Shown here: piece after piece, positions 8,453 to 17,685 of the stretch
Layout of the letters: each line of letters opens with the position of its first letter
How positions within the stretch are numbered: the first letter of the stretch is position 1
Assembly: GCF_026153205.1 (NCBI RefSeq)
Contig: NZ_JAPFBW010000043.1
Coordinates: 1-48,907 of the forward strand
From: Aquabacterium sp. A7-Y
GTDB lineage: Bacteria; Pseudomonadota; Gammaproteobacteria; Burkholderiales; Burkholderiaceae_C
Reading direction: 5' to 3'
DNA length: 48,907 nucleotides
The notes under the pieces: model-generated
Told to the model about the DNA's origin: nothing
What the model saw: only the letters and a program-made list of their open reading frames with translations
Databases searched by the model: none
Program-made: the position numbers and the translations under genes

Positions 8453-11400
8453 TCAGGCGACGCCCGATCCTCCCGACTGCTGGCGGATCAAGGCCTCGAA
8501 CTGCGCGGCGCTCATCGGGCGGCCCAGCAGATAGCCCTGCGCTTCGTCGCAGCCGTGCGCACGCAGGAACTCGAGCTGCTCGCGCGTCTCCACGCCCTCG
8601 GCCACCAGACCCACCTGGAGGGTGTGCGCCATCGCGATCAGTGCCGCCGCCAGCCGGCTGTCACTGGCCGAAGCCGGTACCGCGTCGAGGAAGGAGCGGT
8701 CGATCTTGAACTTGTCGACCGGCAGCTGGCGCAGGTAGGACATGCTGGAATAGCCGACCCCGAAATCGTCGATCGCGATCGCGATGCCGAGCGCGCGCAG
8801 CCGCTCCAGCACGGCGGCCGTGGCCAGCGGGTCGCGCACGATGGCGCTTTCGGTGATCTCCAGCTCCAGGCGCTGTGGCGCCAGGCCGCTCGCCTGCAGC
8901 GCGCGGTTGACGTCTTCGGCCAGCTGGTCGGTCTGCAGCTGGCGCGGCGACAGGTTGACGGCCACCCGCATCGTGGCGCCGGTCAGGTCCTCCCAGCGGC
9001 GCGTCTGGATGCAGGCCTGCTCCAGCACCCAGGTGCCGAGCGGCACGATCAGCCCGGTGTCCTCGGCCAGCGGGATGAAAGCGCCGGGCGGCACCAGGGA
9101 CCGGTCGTCCCCATGGCGGCGCCAGCGCAGCAGGGCCTCGGCGCCGACCAGCCGGCCGCTGGCGCATTCGTACTGCGGCTGGTAGTAAACACACATCTCG
9201 CCGCGCGCCAGCGCCTCGTGCAGGTCGTTTTCCATGCGCAAGCGGTCGGCCGAATCGCGTGTCATGCTCTCGTCGAACAGGCGCAGCGTGTTGCGGCCCG
9301 CGGCCTTGGCGTGGTACATCGCGGCGTCGGCCGCGCGCATCAGCCCCACCGCGTCGTCACCCGCTTCGGGATAGGCAGCGATGCCGATGCTGGGTGTCAC
9401 GCGCAGCTCATAGGGGCCGACCTGCATGGGCTCGCCCAGGGTCGCGATGATCTTGCGCGCCACCAGCTCGCTGTCGGCCTGCTGCGCCACCTTCGGGCAC
9501 AGCACCACGAACTCGTCGCCGCCCATGCGCGCCACCGTGTCCGAGGCACGCACGGCCGCCCGCAGGCGTTCGGCCACCACCTTCAGGATGGCGTCGCCGA
9601 CATGGTGGCCGAGCGAATCGTTGATGTTCTTGAAGCGGTCCAGGTCGATGAACATCAGGGCCATCGGGTCGCTCTCGCGCCGCGCCCGCACCAGCGCGGC
9701 GCCCAGGCGTTCCTGCAGCAGCGCGCGGTTGGGCAGGCCGGTCAGCGCGTCGTGATGGGCCATGTGGTGGATGTGCTCCTCGGCCCGCTTGCGCTCGGTG
9801 ATGTCGTAGGCGATGCTCAGGTAGCCCACCGCCTCGCCGCTGTCGTTGACCATGGTGCTCATCACCATCACCACCGGCACCTGCCGCCCGTCCTTGCGCA
9901 CGCAGGTCCACTCACGCTCGTCGGGGCGGCCGCGCCGCGCACGCGCCACCAGGGCCTCGAAGCCGGGCTCGACCCGCTCGCCCAGCTCGGCACTGAGCTG
10001 GGTGGCACGCTGGGCCAGCTCCTGGCGGTCGTGGATCAGCTCGGGCGTGGCGCGCCCCACCAGTTCGTCGGCGCTGTAGCCGAGCAGGGCCTCGGCCGCC
10101 GGGTTGATCGCCTGGATGACGCCGCGCAGGTCGGTCGCGACGATGGCGAAGGGCGCGCTGTCGTAGATGCTGCGGCGCAAGGCGTCGAGGCGGCGCCACT
10201 GGCGCTGGCTCTCCTCGTAGGCCAGCTCGGAAGCGCGGCGGCCGCTGACGTCCCGCAACATCGCGACAAGCTGACGCTGGCCGTCGAGCTGCACCTCGCT
10301 GAGGCCGAGCTCGAGCGGGAACAGGCTGCCGTCGCGGCGCAGCCCAGTCGCCTCCAGCCCGCCCCCGGCGGGCAGCGGCTCGGCGCCGCTGAGCCAGTGG
10401 CCCAGGCGCTCGCGCTGCTGGCGGGCGTCGGGCAGGGGCATCAGCATCGTCACGTCCTGGTTCAGCAGCTGGGCCTCGGTGTATCCGAACATGCGCAGCG
10501 CGGCCGCGTTCGCACCGGTGAGGCGGCCGCCGGCATCGATCGTCAGGATGCCGTCCACGGTGCTGTCGATCACGGTGCGCAGGCGGGCTTCGCTGTCACG
10601 CGCCTGGCCGGTGAGCCGCCCGGCCAGCTCCGCGGCCCGGGTGTAGTGCCCCGAGAAGGTCTGCAGCGCCGCCCACAGCACCAGCGTCGCGACCAGCCCA
10701 CCCAGCAGCACCGCCGCCGGCAGCGGCTGGCGCAGTGCGTCGACCGGCCGGCGCGTCACCGTCACCTGCCAGATCCGTCCGCCCACGCTGGCCAGGCGCA
10801 CCCGCTGGTCCCCGGGATGCACCTCGGGCGGCGGCGCCATGCCGCCGGGCCAGGCCTCTGCGGTGTCGAACACCAGCGGCTCGCCGCGGCGCCGCGATGC
10901 GGGAGTGCCGTCGCCCAGGTCCACCACACGGACGTGGTGACGCGCCGCGGCGTGGTCGTGCAGGGCATCGTCAAACACCGACCGGCTGCGTACGAGCACC
11001 CCCACCTGCCCGGCCAGCGCGGCACGCCGCCCGAGCACGCCGGCAGCGGCCGGCCCCGGCCGGTACACCGGTGCCCACACCGCCAGCAAGGGCCCGGAAG
11101 CCCCCGCCGTCGCGAGCGGCTCGGCGACGGCCGGCAGGCCGGTGTCGCGGGCGCGCTCGATGGCGGCCCGCAGCCGGGGCTGTAGCGCCAGGTCGCCGCC
11201 GAGGGTGGCCGCGCTGCCAGCGGCCGGCTCGTGGAACAGCACCGGCATCGAGTAGTCGCCGCGCGGCGGCATCAGGTAGGACGCGTACAGCAGCGCCTGC
11301 CCCCCCTGATAGCGATCACGCACCCGCAGCGCGCGGACCTGCCCGCTGAACTCGGCAGCGCTGACCGTGCCGCGGGACTGCAACAGCGCCGCGACGCTGG

Positions 11401-11659
11401 CGGCGAGGTCCACGGGGCGGTCGAGCGCCTGCTGGATCTGGTGCACCCGGCTGCTCACGAGGGCTTCGAAGGCCCGGTCCTCGCGTTCCAGCAGCACCCA
11501 CGCGGCGTAGTACCAACCGAGCAGGCTCGCGACCAGGCCGACCCCGAGGGCCACATGGGCCAAGCGACGGTAGCGCCGCGGCCAGGCCGCGGCGGGCTGC
11601 GCGGGCACCGGCCCGAGGGCTTCGCTCACGCCCGGGTGCTGCTGCGGGACTTCAGCCAC
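8453..11659 (-). CDS. CHASE-PAS-PAS-GGDEF-EAL membrane c-di-GMP enzyme
   Basis: 1068 residues from a GTG start at 11657-11659. Membrane helix about 33-55, periplasmic CHASE-like region to about 310, second helix about 313-335, PAS about 360-475, PAS about 490-625, GGDEF about 635-800, EAL about 815-1060. The cyclase site is intact ([10 protein letters not shown]) with RASD I-site five residues before it. The EAL half retains [15 protein letters not shown] and DDFGVGYSS. Expected to synthesise and/or hydrolyse c-di-GMP under control of a periplasmic signal and internal PAS sensing. The next similar gene upstream ends 63 bp away on the same strand, so the two may be co-transcribed. Confidence 0.95.
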   Translation of the reverse strand: MAEVPQQHPGVSEALGPVPAQPAAAWPRRYRRLAHVALGVGLVASLLGWYYAAWVLLEREDRAFEALVSSRVHQIQQALDRPVDLAASVAALLQSRGTVSAAEFSGQVRALRVRDRYQGGQALLYASYLMPPRGDYSMPVLFHEPAAGSAATLGGDLALQPRLRAAIERARDTGLPAVAEPLATAGASGPLLAVWAPVYRPGPAAAGVLGRRAALAGQVGVLVRSRSVFDDALHDHAAARHHVRVVDLGDGTPASRRRGEPLVFDTAEAWPGGMAPPPEVHPGDQRVRLASVGGRIWQVTVTRRPVDALRQPLPAAVLLGGLVATLVLWAALQTFSGHYTRAAELAGRLTGQARDSEARLRTVIDSTVDGILTIDAGGRLTGANAAALRMFGYTEAQLLNQDVTMLMPLPDARQQRERLGHWLSGAEPLPAGGGLEATGLRRDGSLFPLELGLSEVQLDGQRQLVAMLRDVSGRRASELAYEESQRQWRRLDALRRSIYDSAPFAIVATDLRGVIQAINPAAEALLGYSADELVGRATPELIHDRQELAQRATQLSAELGERVEPGFEALVARARRGRPDEREWTCVRKDGRQVPVVMVMSTMVNDSGEAVGYLSIAYDITERKRAEEHIHHMAHHDALTGLPNRALLQERLGAALVRARRESDPMALMFIDLDRFKNINDSLGHHVGDAILKVVAERLRAAVRASDTVARMGGDEFVVLCPKVAQQADSELVARKIIATLGEPMQVGPYELRVTPSIGIAAYPEAGDDAVGLMRAADAAMYHAKAAGRNTLRLFDESMTRDSADRLRMENDLHEALARGEMCVYYQPQYECASGRLVGAEALLRWRRHGDDRSLVPPGAFIPLAEDTGLIVPLGTWVLEQACIQTRRWEDLTGATMRVAVNLSPRQLQTDQLAEDVNRALQASGLAPQRLELEITESAIVRDPLATAAVLERLRALGIAIAIDDFGVGYSSMSYLRQLPVDKFKIDRSFLDAVPASASDSRLAAALIAMAHTLQVGLVAEGVETREQLEFLRAHGCDEAQGYLLGRPMSAAQFEALIRQQSGGSGVA

Positions 11660-11722
11660 AGGACGGTAGATTCGGCGCCGTTCATGGGCCCATGCTACCG
11701 GGCGGCGCGCCGTCTTGCTGCT

Positions 11723-14437
11723 TCAGCCCGCGAGGGGACTCTGCCAGGCGGCCATCGTGGCCTCGAAACGGTCCGCCGGCATGGGCCTGCCGAGCAGGTA
11801 GCCCTGCACTTCGTTGCAGCCCTGAGCCTTCAGGAAGGCCAGCTGGTACTCGGTCTCGACCCCCTCGGCGAGGATGCCGACACCCAAACTGCGGGCCATC
11901 GCGATGAGGGCGCGCACCAGGCGGCCGTCGCTGTCCTCGTTCTGCAGGCGCGCGATGAAGGAGCGGTCGATCTTGAACTTGTCCACCGGCAGCTCCTGAA
12001 GGTAGGCGAGGCTCGAGTAGCCCACCCCGAAGTCGTCGATCGCCACCCCGACGCCCAGCGCCCGCAGGCGCTGCAGCTTGAAGGAGGCCTGCTGGGTGTC
12101 GCGCACCACCGCGCTTTCGGTGATCTCCAGTTCCAGCAGCTGCGGCGGCAGCCGGGTGGCCTGCAGGACCGCATCGACCTGCTGCACCAGGTCCGGCACG
12201 TCGAGCTGGCGGGGCGACAGGTTGACCGCGACCTTCACCGCGACGCCGGTGCGCTCGCGCCAGCCCAGCGCGGTGCGGCAGGCCTCGTGCAGGGCCCAGT
12301 TCCCGATCGGCACGATCAGGCCGGTTTCCTCGGCGAGCGGGATGAAGTCGGCCGGGGACACCAGCTGTCCGCCGCGCTGCCAGCGCACCAGGGCCTCGGC
12401 GCCGGCCAGCCGGCCGCCGCCGCACTCGAACTGCGGCTGGTAGTGCAGCACCAGCTCCTCGCGCTCCAGCGCGCGGTGCAGGTCGGCTTCCAGCCGCAGC
12501 TGCTCCGCCGAGCTGCCGCGCCGGCCGGGCTGGTAGAGCCGGAAGGTGTTGCGGCCCGAGGCCTTGGCGTCGTACATCGCCGTGTCGGCGTGCCGCATCA
12601 GGCTGGCGAGGTCGCTGCCGCCGTCGGGATAGGTCACCCCGCCGATGCTGGGGGTGACACGCAGCTCCTGGTTGCCCGCCGTCAGCGGCGGCTCCAGCGC
12701 CTGGAGGATCTTGGTGGCCACGCGCTGGCACTCGGCCTCGCCGGCCGGGTGCGGCAGCAGCACGACAAATTCGTCGCCGCCCATGCGGGCCACGCTGTCG
12801 GTGGCCCGCACCGCGGCGAGCAGGCGCTGGGCCACTTCACACAGCACGCGGTCGCCGACATGGTGGCCGAGCGAGTCGTTGATGTTCTTGAAGCGATCCA
12901 GATCGATGAAAAGCAACGCCAGGCGCTCCTGCTCACGCCGGGCCCGCACGATCGCCGCACCGAGACGCGCTTCCAGCAGGGCCCGGTTGGGCAGCCCGGT
13001 CAGGGTGTCGTGATGCGCCATGTGGCGCATGCGCTCCTCGATGCGGCGCCGCTCCGAGACGTCGCGCAGGATACCGACCCAGCGGTCCTCGCCGCCGGGC
13101 GGCAGTTCGTTCAAGGCGATGTCGAGCGGGAAGGACGAGCCGTCGCTGCGCCGGCCGGTCACCTCGCGCACACCGGCACCGGCGGCCAGGACAAAAGCGC
13201 CCTCGATGCAATCGGACATGGGGCAGCCCAGCAGGTGCTCCTCCTCGACGCGGAACATGCGCTGCGCGGCATGGTTGGCGCTGCGCACCCGACCCTGGGC
13301 GTCCAGCGTCACGATGCCGTCGGCGGTGCTGTCGAACACCGTCTCGAGCCGGGCGGCGCTCTCACGAGCCTCGCGGGCGAGGCGACGCGCCATGTGAGTG
13401 GCCCGTTCGTAGCGCAGGCCGAAGCTCATCAGCACGCCGAAGCTCGCCAGCGTGGCGAGCAGCCCGCCGATCAGCAAGGCCAGCGGCGACCCGGCGCGCC
13501 AGAACTCGGCCGGTGCGCGCGCGACACTCACCCGCCACAGCCGGCCCGCCACCGGCAGCACCGCCTCCCGCAGGTCGGCGGCCGCGGGCGCGAAGCTGCC
13601 CCGGCCGGCCTGGCTGTCGTAAAGCAGCTGCCCCGGGCCGCGCGGGGCGCCCTCGTCGGCGCCGACGTCCTCGACACGGATGCGGTGCGCACCGCCGGGC
13701 AAGGCCTCGCGCAGGATGTCTTCGGCCCGGAACACGCCGCTCACCTGCCCCGACCACGCGAGGCGGCGGCTCGCCACGTCGACCAGCGGCAGGCCGCGCC
13801 GGTAGACCGGCAGCCGCAGCACGAAACCCATCGCGCCCTGCAGCAGGGGCACCGGCGCGGTGGCCTGCGGTGCGTTGCGGTCGCGCGCGCGCTCGACCAC
13901 TGGCCGGTGCAGCTCGGCGCCCAGGCTGTCGAAGCCCATCGCCACCTCGTTGCCGGCATAGGGTTCGCAATAGGCCACGCTGAGGTAGCGGGGCCGGCGC
14001 CCGGGCGGGTGGATGCGGAAGTCCGGGTAGCCCTGAGGGTGCAGGCTGCGGTCCTGCCGCATGCGCTGCTCGAAACTGGCGCGGTCGGCATCGTCGACCA
14101 GCACCGAGTACTGCACCGCCAACACGCCGGGATGGCGCGTGCGCACGCCCATGGCCTCGGCGTGCTGATGGAAGTCCACCCGGGTGGTGCCGGGGTGGGC
14201 CTGCACCAGGCTGCGGAAGCTGCTCAACAGCTCGGTGTACTGCGCCACCTGCGAGCCGAGCCGCGCCACCGCCAGCCGGCCCTCGCGCTGCAGCACCGCA
14301 TCCGACTCGGCCTGCAGCCCGCGCACCGCGTCCAGCCAGGTCCAGACGCTCAGCGCCGCCCCGAGGCACAACACCAGCCAGGCCGAAACCTGGTAGGCAT
14401 TGCCCCGCTTGGGCAGCGACTGCAGCAACGCCTCCAT
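11723..14437 (-). CDS. CHASE-PAS-GGDEF-EAL membrane c-di-GMP enzyme
   Basis: 904 residues from ATG 14435-14437 (MEALLQSLPKRG). The frame stays open further upstream but only through antisense-like Arg/Cys-rich sequence. Helix about 17-38, CHASE region about 80-290, helix about 303-325, PAS about 345-460, GGDEF about 475-640 with RMGGDEF and RATD I-site, EAL about 655-895 with GAEALVRW, NLSPRQL and DDFGVGYSS. It has the same plan as the 8453 gene minus one PAS, so a tandem paralogue is likely. Both catalytic halves appear intact. Confidence 0.95.
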   Translation of the reverse strand: MEALLQSLPKRGNAYQVSAWLVLCLGAALSVWTWLDAVRGLQAESDAVLQREGRLAVARLGSQVAQYTELLSSFRSLVQAHPGTTRVDFHQHAEAMGVRTRHPGVLAVQYSVLVDDADRASFEQRMRQDRSLHPQGYPDFRIHPPGRRPRYLSVAYCEPYAGNEVAMGFDSLGAELHRPVVERARDRNAPQATAPVPLLQGAMGFVLRLPVYRRGLPLVDVASRRLAWSGQVSGVFRAEDILREALPGGAHRIRVEDVGADEGAPRGPGQLLYDSQAGRGSFAPAAADLREAVLPVAGRLWRVSVARAPAEFWRAGSPLALLIGGLLATLASFGVLMSFGLRYERATHMARRLAREARESAARLETVFDSTADGIVTLDAQGRVRSANHAAQRMFRVEEEHLLGCPMSDCIEGAFVLAAGAGVREVTGRRSDGSSFPLDIALNELPPGGEDRWVGILRDVSERRRIEERMRHMAHHDTLTGLPNRALLEARLGAAIVRARREQERLALLFIDLDRFKNINDSLGHHVGDRVLCEVAQRLLAAVRATDSVARMGGDEFVVLLPHPAGEAECQRVATKILQALEPPLTAGNQELRVTPSIGGVTYPDGGSDLASLMRHADTAMYDAKASGRNTFRLYQPGRRGSSAEQLRLEADLHRALEREELVLHYQPQFECGGGRLAGAEALVRWQRGGQLVSPADFIPLAEETGLIVPIGNWALHEACRTALGWRERTGVAVKVAVNLSPRQLDVPDLVQQVDAVLQATRLPPQLLELEITESAVVRDTQQASFKLQRLRALGVGVAIDDFGVGYSSLAYLQELPVDKFKIDRSFIARLQNEDSDGRLVRALIAMARSLGVGILAEGVETEYQLAFLKAQGCNEVQGYLLGRPMPADRFEATMAAWQSPLAG

Positions 14438-14579
14438 CCTTGTCCTTTCTGGGCCACGACGGCGACAGCCGGAGGGAAGATTCCCGGCTGTCGTCTGCCC
14501 GGTATCGGAGCCCTCCCGGCGAAGTTGAGCCGCCCGAGGGTTTGCCCGCTCTATGTTGCCAGCGCCCGCGCGCTCGTGT

Positions 14580-16181
14580 TCAACGCTCGCGCATCGCGCG
14601 CGACAGCAGCAGCACCGGCAGCAGCCCCACCAGCACGATGGCGAGCGAGGGCAGCGCCGCTTCGCCCAGGCGCTCGTCCTTGGCGAGCTGGTAGGCCACC
14701 ACCGCCAGCGTGTCGCTGTTGAAGGGCCGCAGCACATAGGTTGCCGGCAGCTCCTTCATCACATCGACAAACACCAGCAAGCCGGCCGCCAGGGCGGAGC
14801 GGCGCAGCAGCGGCAGGTGCACGCCGAGCAACAGCCGCCAGCGCGAGCTGCCCAGCATGCGGGCCGACTCGTCCAGGCTGGGCGGAATGCGTGCATAACC
14901 GGCCTCGACCGACTGCAGCGCCACCGCCGAGAAACGCACCAGGTAGGCATACATGAGGCCGAACACGGTGCCGGTGACCAGCGCCGCCGCGCCGCTTTGC
15001 GGCCACAGCGCCTGCAGCCAGCCGGCCGGCAGCAGGATGCCGACCGAAATCACCGCTCCGGGCACCGCATAACCCAGTGAAGCGACCCGCGCGGCCAGTC
15101 GCAGCCCGGGGCGCGGCCGCACCCGCAACGCGAAGGCCAGCGCCAGGGCCAGCGCAGCCGCCAGCAGCGCCGCCAGGCCGGCCAGCTTGAAGCTGCTCCA
15201 GGCCCACACGACAAAACGCGCCCACGGCAGCCCGAACTCGCCGTGCCGCGCCTCGCCCCACATGAGCCCGAGCAGCACCAGCACCGGCACCACGAAACCC
15301 AGCAACACCGGCAGCCCGCAGACCCCCCACGCCAGCACGGCCTGGCGCCCGCTCAGCCGGACCGGCCGCGCTTCCTGGCTCGAGGTCGAGCCGGTGCGCG
15401 CGCTCGCGAAGCGCAGCCGCCGCTGGGCGCGGTGCTCGAACCACAGCAGCACGGCCACCAGCACGAGCAGCACGGTGGCGAGCTGGGCCGCCGCGATCCG
15501 GTCGTCCATCGAGAGCCAGGCCTTGTAGATGCCGGTGGTGAAGGTGGTCAGCCCGAAGTAGGAACCGACGCCGTAGTCGGCCAGCGTTTCCATCAGCGCC
15601 AGGGCCACACCGGCGGCCAGCGCCGGACGCGCCAGCGGCAGCGCCACCCGGCGCACCCGGCGCGCGGTGCCCGCCCCGAGCAGGCGGGCCGCCTCCATCA
15701 GGTGCACCCCGCGTTCGCTGAGGGCGGCGCGGGTCAGCAGGTAGGCATAGGGATAGAGGCAGAAGATGAACATCGGCACCGCGCCGCCGAGGCTGCGCAC
15801 GTCGGGCAGCAGCGCGCCTTCGGCGCCGGTGAGCGCGCGCAGCGCGGTCTGCAGCGGGCCGCTGAACTGCAGGAAATCGGTGTAGGCATAGGCCATCACG
15901 TAGGCCGGCATGGCGAGCGGCAGCAGCAGCGCCCAGCTGAAAAAGCGCCGGCCGGGGAAGTCGAACAGGCTCACCGCTGCCGCCGTCGCGCCGCCCACCA
16001 GCGCGACCCCCAGCGCCACCCAGCCGCTCAGCAGCAGCGAGGTCCAGGCATAACCGGGCAGCACGGTGACGAACTGCTGCCACAGGATGTCCCGGCTGCC
16101 GGCGCCGGCAAGCCCCCAGGAACCCAGCACGCCGAGCACCGGCAGGGCGAGCAGCAAAGTCAGAACGGTGATCAGGCGCAT
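14580..16181 (-). CDS. fbpB: Iron(III) ABC transporter permease (FbpB-like)
   Basis: 533 residues from ATG 16179-16181, almost entirely hydrophobic. It is a fused double permease with two binding-protein-dependent transport domains and about 12 predicted helices. The length is typical of the Fbp/Sfu ferric permease family. It would carry Fe3+ across the inner membrane, powered by the divergent ATPase at 16451. A Fur-like box about 60-80 bp upstream of its start supports iron control. No periplasmic binding protein gene lies next to it. The symbol is by family resemblance and context; other substrates of this permease family (putrescine, thiamine, phosphonate) cannot be excluded. Confidence 0.85.
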   Translation of the reverse strand: MRLITVLTLLLALPVLGVLGSWGLAGAGSRDILWQQFVTVLPGYAWTSLLLSGWVALGVALVGGATAAAVSLFDFPGRRFFSWALLLPLAMPAYVMAYAYTDFLQFSGPLQTALRALTGAEGALLPDVRSLGGAVPMFIFCLYPYAYLLTRAALSERGVHLMEAARLLGAGTARRVRRVALPLARPALAAGVALALMETLADYGVGSYFGLTTFTTGIYKAWLSMDDRIAAAQLATVLLVLVAVLLWFEHRAQRRLRFASARTGSTSSQEARPVRLSGRQAVLAWGVCGLPVLLGFVVPVLVLLGLMWGEARHGEFGLPWARFVVWAWSSFKLAGLAALLAAALALALAFALRVRPRPGLRLAARVASLGYAVPGAVISVGILLPAGWLQALWPQSGAAALVTGTVFGLMYAYLVRFSAVALQSVEAGYARIPPSLDESARMLGSSRWRLLLGVHLPLLRRSALAAGLLVFVDVMKELPATYVLRPFNSDTLAVVAYQLAKDERLGEAALPSLAIVLVGLLPVLLLSRAMRER

Positions 16182-16240
16182 GCAGCAAGACAGAACAACG
16201 GGGCCCGGCCCCGGGGCGGGGCCGGACGCGTACTGTAAAT

Positions 16241-16259
16241 GAGAACTGTAATCATTTGT
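16241..16259. promoter_or_regulatory. Fur-box-like sequence, fbpB side
   Basis: GAGAACTGTAATCATTTGT matches 12 of 19 bases of the classical Fur box GATAATGATAATCATTATC, including the block AATCATT. The preceding GTAAATGAGAA adds a partly overlapping half match, as is common at Fur sites. It lies 60-78 bp upstream of the permease start. The AT-rich stretch stands out in this GC-rich DNA. Confidence 0.65.
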
Positions 16260-16360
16260 CGCGCTGCCCGCAGCGCGGGGAGATCAGCCTGCAGTTCTGG
16301 CGCAACTTGTCGAGGCTTGCGGTTTCCGGCGGCAGGTACCGGGCCGCTAGAATACAAAAC

Positions 16361-16379
16361 GTAAATGCGATTCATTCTC
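16361..16379. promoter_or_regulatory. Fur-box-like sequence, ATPase side
   Basis: GTAAATGCGATTCATTCTC matches 13 of 19 bases of the classical Fur box and is itself a near-palindrome (AATGCGATTCATT). It sits 72-90 bp upstream of the ATPase start and directly downstream of a TAGAAT (16348-16353) that could be a -10 element. Repression by Fur-Fe2+ is the natural reading. Confidence 0.7.
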
Positions 16380-16450
16380 GTCACCGGGCCTTGCCCTGCG
16401 ATCCGGTGACCCGGCCCCGAGCCGCCGCCACGACATTGCTGCCCTGCCCC

Positions 16451-17545
16451 ATGTTTCTCGACATCGAACACGTCGTCATCCGCTACCCCGGCAGCCAGGC
16501 CGCCCACCCCGCCGTCGACCAGGTGTCGCTGACCTTGCAGGCCGGCGAGATCGGCGTGCTGATCGGCCCCTCCGGTTGCGGCAAGACCTCGCTGCTGCGC
16601 GCCATCGCCGGGCTGGAGCGCATCGCCGGCGGCCACGTCGCCATCGCGGGCGAGATGCTCAGCCGGGCCGGCGGCTCGGACAGACCCCTGCACCTGCCGC
16701 CCGAGCGGCGCCAGATCGGCATGGTGTTCCAGGACTACGCGCTGTTCCCGCACCTCAGCGTGGCGGACAACATCGCCTTCGGCATTCCGCAACTGGGCCG
16801 CAGCGAACGCGCCCGGCGCGTCGGGGAGATGCTGGAGCTGGTCGGCCTGGGCCAGGTCGCCGCCCGCTACCCGCACCAGCTCTCGGGCGGCCAGCAGCAG
16901 CGCATCGCGCTGGCCCGGGCGCTGGCGCCGCAGCCGCGCCTGCTGCTGCTGGACGAACCCTTTTCCAACCTGGATGTGGACCTGCGCGAGCGGCTCGCCC
17001 AGGAGGTGCGCGCGATCCTGAAGCAGGCGTCCACCACCGCGCTGCTGGTCACGCACGACCAGCTGGAGGCCTTCGCGGTCGGCGACCTCATCGGCGTGAT
17101 GCAGCAGGGGCGCCTGCAGCAGTGGGACGACGCCTACCAGCTCTACCACCGCCCCGCGACCCGCTTCGTGGCCGACTTCATCGGCCACGGCGTGTTCACG
17201 CCGGCACGCATCGTCGACAGCAACCGGGGCCCGGTGGTGCGCACCCCGCTGGGCGACCTGCTCGACGTGCTGGAATGCCCGCTGCCCAGCGCCTACCCGG
17301 GCGGCGAGTGCGAGGTGCTGCTGCGCGCCGATGACATCGTCCACGACGACGCCAGCCCGGTCAAAGCAAAAATCGAGCGCAAGGCCTTTCGAGGCTCGGA
17401 ATTCCTCTACACCCTGCGGCTGGCCAGTGGCGAGCAGGTGCTGGCGCACGTGCCGTCCCACCACGACCACTCGGTCGGGGAGTGGATCGGCATCCGGCCG
17501 GAGGTCGATCACGTCGTGACATTTCCCCGCAATGCACCCGCCTGA
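16451..17545 (+). CDS. fbpC: Iron(III) ABC transporter ATP-binding protein (FbpC-like)
   Basis: 364 residues from ATG 16451; the frame is open upstream, but the ABC fold starts at MFLDIEHVVIRYPG. Walker A is GPSGCGKTS (about 39-47), the signature LSGGQQQR about 143-150, Walker B LLLLDEPFSNLD about 163-174, H-loop VTHDQ about 197-201. The C-terminal third (about 240-364) is the regulatory beta-barrel typical of the Fbp/Pot/Mal import ATPases. It should hydrolyse ATP to drive the permease encoded divergently at 14580-16181. The Fur-like box upstream supports ferric iron as substrate. Confidence 0.92.
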   Translation: MFLDIEHVVIRYPGSQAAHPAVDQVSLTLQAGEIGVLIGPSGCGKTSLLRAIAGLERIAGGHVAIAGEMLSRAGGSDRPLHLPPERRQIGMVFQDYALFPHLSVADNIAFGIPQLGRSERARRVGEMLELVGLGQVAARYPHQLSGGQQQRIALARALAPQPRLLLLDEPFSNLDVDLRERLAQEVRAILKQASTTALLVTHDQLEAFAVGDLIGVMQQGRLQQWDDAYQLYHRPATRFVADFIGHGVFTPARIVDSNRGPVVRTPLGDLLDVLECPLPSAYPGGECEVLLRADDIVHDDASPVKAKIERKAFRGSEFLYTLRLASGEQVLAHVPSHHDHSVGEWIGIRPEVDHVVTFPRNAPA

Positions 17546-17685
17546 GGCAGGACCTTCGCGTAACCGAGGGGTTTTGACTGCAACTTTCCCGCCAATTCAC
17601 CGATCTGAGGAGGCGGGCACGGTCCTATACTGAAGCCCACCTGAGACCTCTCCTGACGAAACCATTTCCTGAGGACTGCGCGCAC

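Noticed and set aside
8555-11185. 876-codon plus-strand open frame
   Set aside because: Antisense shadow of the CHASE-PAS-PAS-GGDEF-EAL gene.
11231-14722. 1163-codon plus-strand open frame
   Set aside because: Antisense to two GGDEF-EAL genes; composition is His/Gln/Arg/Ala-rich without any domain, the usual GC-rich shadow.
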